Of a stretch of DNA of 64,000 nt, positions 60,709 to 64,000 are shown one piece after another. The position numbers were made by a program, and so were the translations under genes. The notes beneath the pieces were generated by a model. That model saw nothing but the letters and a program-made list of their open reading frames with translations, had not been told where the DNA came from and ran no database searches. This DNA comes from Ceratodon purpureus. Lineage: Eukaryota > Streptophyta > Bryopsida > Pseudoditrichales > Ditrichaceae. Where the stretch lies: the NCBI GenBank assembly GCA_014871385.1, contig CM026426.1, forward strand, positions 104,009,281-104,073,280, written 5' to 3'. Each line of letters opens with the position of its first letter. Within the stretch, counting starts at the first letter, position 1.

Positions 60709-61236
60709 CCATTGAGCACAGACCCCAAATGAACCCATGCACTCTTCTTCCCAATCGATGCAGCCGTCGACGTCCGCGGTACCTCCCCTAGACCGTCGCG
60801 GTTGCAACAACTGGTTGTTCGCAGCTCAATGCGACATCAACTTCGCAAGGTTTCAGTGCGCTCTAGGCTCTCCAAACAACACAACCAGAACTGGAAAAAG
60901 AAAACGACCCTAAACCCTAACCTGCTGCAAACACCGTCCATTCCTACTGAAAAACGCAGTGTCTCGGCACTGGTGTATGGGGGCTTCAGTGGCCATGGCC
61001 ATGGCCGTGGCATTTGGGCCATGATGACCATGGCATGCCCAATGTCTCGGGAGGGGGTAGAACACATGCCCTCGGGACACACGTCAGTGTTCCGAGGGGC
61101 GGGCTTTAAAGCGCGGGGTAAATTACCCCGCCTACCGGCAGCGGGGTAAAACCGGGGCGGGGGCACGGGTCCAACGCCCGGTCCAGCGGGCGGACCGGCC
61201 ACGTAAGCGCCCACTACGGGGGAAATAGCCATCTCC
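60709..61236 (-). repeat. Right terminal inverted repeat of the MULE (~528 bp)
   Basis: Reverse complement of 5515-6043. An outward-reading 115-codon ORF is open in both copies with about seven amino-acid differences; I treat it as a by-product of the repeat. Confidence 0.95.
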
Positions 61237-61245
61237 CACGTGTAG
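61237..61245. repeat. Right 9-bp target-site duplication of the MULE
   Basis: CACGTGTAG against CATGTGTAG at 5506-5514, one transition. Confidence 0.8.
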
Positions 61246-64000
61246 TGGTACATCCAAAGAGCATGATAAAATACGGTCTACCTATTATGGGTTCATGGTG
61301 GTTTTAGCAATATAATATAATCATTAAATCCGAATGATGCATATGAGTATTCTAGGAGTGTCTACTATATTACGAGAAGGATTATTTCTGTCTTGTTAAA
61401 TTTAAAATCTTGTTTAAATGGAATTAAAAGATAAGATGTTAAGTTGCCTAATATAAGCATTTTTTATAAAGGTGATCTAATATGTGAATTATGCAATAGG
61501 ATTATATAAGTTTTGGCTATTGCTGCTGCAGCAAAAACATGTCTGCATGCATGTTGTGTAGTCTTGCGAGGAATAATCAAACAAAACATTGTCATGTTCA
61601 GGTTTGCTTCAAACAATGGACTGATTATGAAACATAGGAAGGGGGAAGGGGAGGTGGGAAAAGTCTAGTAGGAATTGCAATAGATCCAAACATTTAATTT
61701 GTTTATAGATCTGGTCTATGTGAGGACATGCTCCATTTGGAAGGAGAAGTTTAACATTTGTTTAAGTAATATTATCTATGTCAAAGGAATTGATTCTCCT
61801 CATGATTTCTTCAACTAAATTGTTCACATAGTCTTCTTTTGCAAACATTTCATGTTCCATTTTTGGAACACATTCCAATAGGTTGCCTTAACTAAAGCAT
61901 TGTCCATTGTTAGAAAAGACTCTTGATCCTCATCATAAAGGAGCCTCTTATATGTAAGAAAATTCCCTAGATTTACACCAATTGCATGCCAAGGCTGCAC
62001 ATGTTGCTAAACTTTAGAGCCTCTCTAGCTTGTGTATCCTTCAACTATGACGTCGTCACTGGTCCAATGGCTAGTTTGATACATTAGTTGAGACTGCAAT
62101 CACTTTTTAAAGGAAGCCATTTCTTAAATGTAGGCTGTTAATAAACATTTTTGGAATAAGCAACACCATCTCTACGCTCATCCATAATGGAAAAGAGCTC
62201 ACGGCAGGTTGAGGAGGCAAAAGGTCTTATGTGAGCAAAGAATAGAAATTAGAAATTAAAGAGCAAAAAATAGAAATTAGCATTGCCATCTTAGAGACAC
62301 CCACCTTTATGATTGTGATTTTTTTGTATAATATTCTTATTACTTTCAAATTTTTGAATAAAATTCCATCAAATATCTAAAGATGGAATTCCTTCATTTT
62401 ACTATGAATAATTTAAAGATGATGTCCTCATGATGTCACTACATGGCCAACAAGTGTATGCCTTAATAAATCTATGTCCTTTTCTTTTTAATCTTTATTT
62501 TGCGGTTGATAGCTATCAATTTTTTTCTCTCTTCCGATGTACACCTTATCTTATAGTATCTCATTTAATTTGATTTTCTTTTTTTATAATGATATTAATC
62601 TTTTTATTATTTACATTAAACTCGACTTTTATAAGCCTTCTTTATTTTTTTATTCTTGTTTTTTCTAATATTTACATTTATTTGAATGTTTTCCTTGGCT
62701 TAATTGTTTCTATATCCGATTAGTAATGCTCATATGTATTTCAAAATCAATGCCAACAACATTTTGATGTATATACTAAAGTCAATTATACTTGAACATG
62801 GTATAGGACCTGCACTAGCCCCATGGCATCGATTTCAAGCCATTGTTATGTCAAATTGAAATGGACAATCTTTACTTAAGACCAACTTGTCATTAACACT
62901 TTTGTTTGGTGCCTAAAATTTTATAAAGTATGCAAATAGGACTGATGAAGGTTAACGCAAGACTTCATACAAGGGTTGAGTGTCTAGCCATTGAAGACAC
63001 TGTAGATAAGAAATATAAAGGGCTAGCTTTTTCTAGCTCCCGGACCACCAACATTACCATGTGTGCATGTGCGTGTGCGTGTGTGCGCGTGTGTGTGCAT
63101 GCATATATACATTCACACACATATATACTGCGCACAAATATATATGTGTCTGTCACTAGGTTTGAGATTCTTCAACTAGATTGTAGAGCTTGCAAATGTG
63201 GAAGGTGGTCATCATCTACTAAAGATGTTATCCTATTTCAAGTGCTACACTTTTTGGTGCTTGATATAATTTTGTTCATAAGTGTATAATTATCCAAAGA
63301 CATGCCACAATAATGCTGCATGCCAAAAGTGTTCAAATTGCACTCTAAACTCTCAAGCCATAGTAACTTGGCTTGGTTCATCATATCTTGGCATAACGTG
63401 GTTGACTTAGAAAATTGAACATGGCAAAACAATGCTAAAATGACAGTAGATGACCGAATTAAGTTGTAGGAATAGAAATATCTATTATAAAAAGAATATA
63501 ATTAATCCACACGGATGCCATTGTAATGCTACATGCCATATATGTTCAAAGTGCAATCTAAAGATTAAAGCCACAATGACTTCAACTGTGTGTAGTCAAG
63601 TTAAAGTACTCCAAGCTTTCATTATCTGATGCTATCATCTACTTCTAAATGTAGGAAATCTCAACCTGTTGGATTATACTTTGCCTTCTTCTTATGTCAG
63701 ATAGAAGAAGCCATAGATGCAAGAGCCTATGCCATCCATTCATCATAACAGAGCATGCAAACAAAGGAAATAATGCAAAGATAGAGACCATTAGCGCTCT
63801 ATAGACAAAGAAACTACTTGAGATAAATCTCTACATCCTCAAATTTTGATATGAGAGACAACCCAAGGCTCATAAAAACACTATCGACACTTGCATACCA
63901 AAATTGAATACACTTACTTACTTTGGGGCCCAGTTATACTTTTTTAGAGGTGAGGAAGGGGCAAAGGCAAAGTCTTTAGCTATGTATTCCGCCATGGGAA
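61246..64000. other. AT-rich right flank, no gene
   Basis: AT-rich non-coding DNA like the left flank. A diverged duplication occurs at about 63304-63360 and 63526-63582 (AATGCTRCATGCCA, GTTCAAAKTGCAMTCTAAA). No supportable ORF. Confidence 0.55.
63059..63155. repeat. (TG)n/(CA)n and (TA)n microsatellite
   Basis: A run of TGTGTGCATGTGCGTGTGCG type followed by CATATATACATTCACACACA. The small ORF across it is not a gene. Confidence 0.85.

Larger units (their letters stand above)
5515..61236. mobile_element. Giant Mutator-like element (MULE), ~55.7 kb, with nested insertions
   Basis: The two ends are inverted copies of about 528 bp (5515-6043 and 60709-61236), beginning GGAGATGGCTATTTCCCCCG, flanked by a 9-bp duplication with one mismatch. 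A MULE transposase lies just inside the left TIR, which agrees with the 9-bp duplication. Two zinc-finger/Ulp1 genes lie inside, one close to the right TIR. Without the nested CACTA (14,175 bp), hAT (14,413 bp) and MITE (250 bp), the element is about 26.9 kb. Ulp1-like genes are known cargo of KAONASHI (KI) MULEs in flowering plants, so the family link is inferred from gene content. Alternative: two related MULEs whose inner ends were lost around the AT-rich spacer. The matching outer duplication argues against that. Confidence 0.85.

Noticed and set aside
62930..63289. 119-codon ORF in the right flank
   Set aside because: It runs through a TG/CA microsatellite and has no domain.

Overview
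The window looks like nuclear DNA of a streptophyte (a land plant or charophyte alga). The evidence is the mix of plant-type DNA transposon families (Mutator-like/MULE, CACTA and hAT), spliceosomal GT-AG introns and AT-rich flanks. I cannot name the species. I see no rRNA, tRNA, CRISPR array or convincing host gene. Nearly everything is a nest of DNA transposons.

Outer layer: a MULE-like element spans 5515-61236 (about 55.7 kb). It has terminal inverted repeats (TIRs) of about 528 bp and a 9-bp flanking duplication with one mismatch (CATGTGTAG / CACGTGTAG). From left to right it carries a degenerate MULE transposase with a SWIM zinc finger (6458-10507, +), a small acidic ORF (10884-11324, +), a small membrane-protein ORF (11596-12000, +), a 737-codon orphan gene in a compositional island (12920-15133, +), and two paralogous minus-strand genes (16229-21487 and 54946-59926). 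Each paralogue joins an N-terminal C2HC zinc finger to a C-terminal Ulp1-type (C48) cysteine peptidase and shares the same intron positions. This recalls the ULP-bearing KAONASHI MULEs. Between the two peptidase genes lies AT-rich, host-like spacer that was itself hit by three further insertions.

Inner layers: (1) a CACTA element at 25061-39235, with CACTA-type ends and a CTC duplication. It carries divergent TNP2-type (broken, -) and TNPA-type (mostly open, +) genes, subterminal repeats and intronic tandem repeats. (2) A 14.4-kb hAT element at 39346-53758 with a perfect 8-bp duplication (TTGCAAAT). It carries four minus-strand genes: a protein-kinase-like gene, the hAT transposase with a very long acidic tail, a coiled-coil/RING-like gene and a 134-residue gene. 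About 0.3-0.35 kb of CpG-rich GGGCGCGAGC-type repeats sits just upstream of each of these genes. (3) A 250-bp hAT-type MITE at 53779-54028 with a perfect 8-bp duplication (GCCGCAAG).

Most genes keep one long reading frame interrupted by isolated in-frame stops, mainly TGA and TAG, with few frameshifts. That pattern fits point-mutational (C-to-T) decay of methylated transposons. The MULE-derived DNA is also peppered with a TGTCAC motif that is not enriched in the orphan-gene island.
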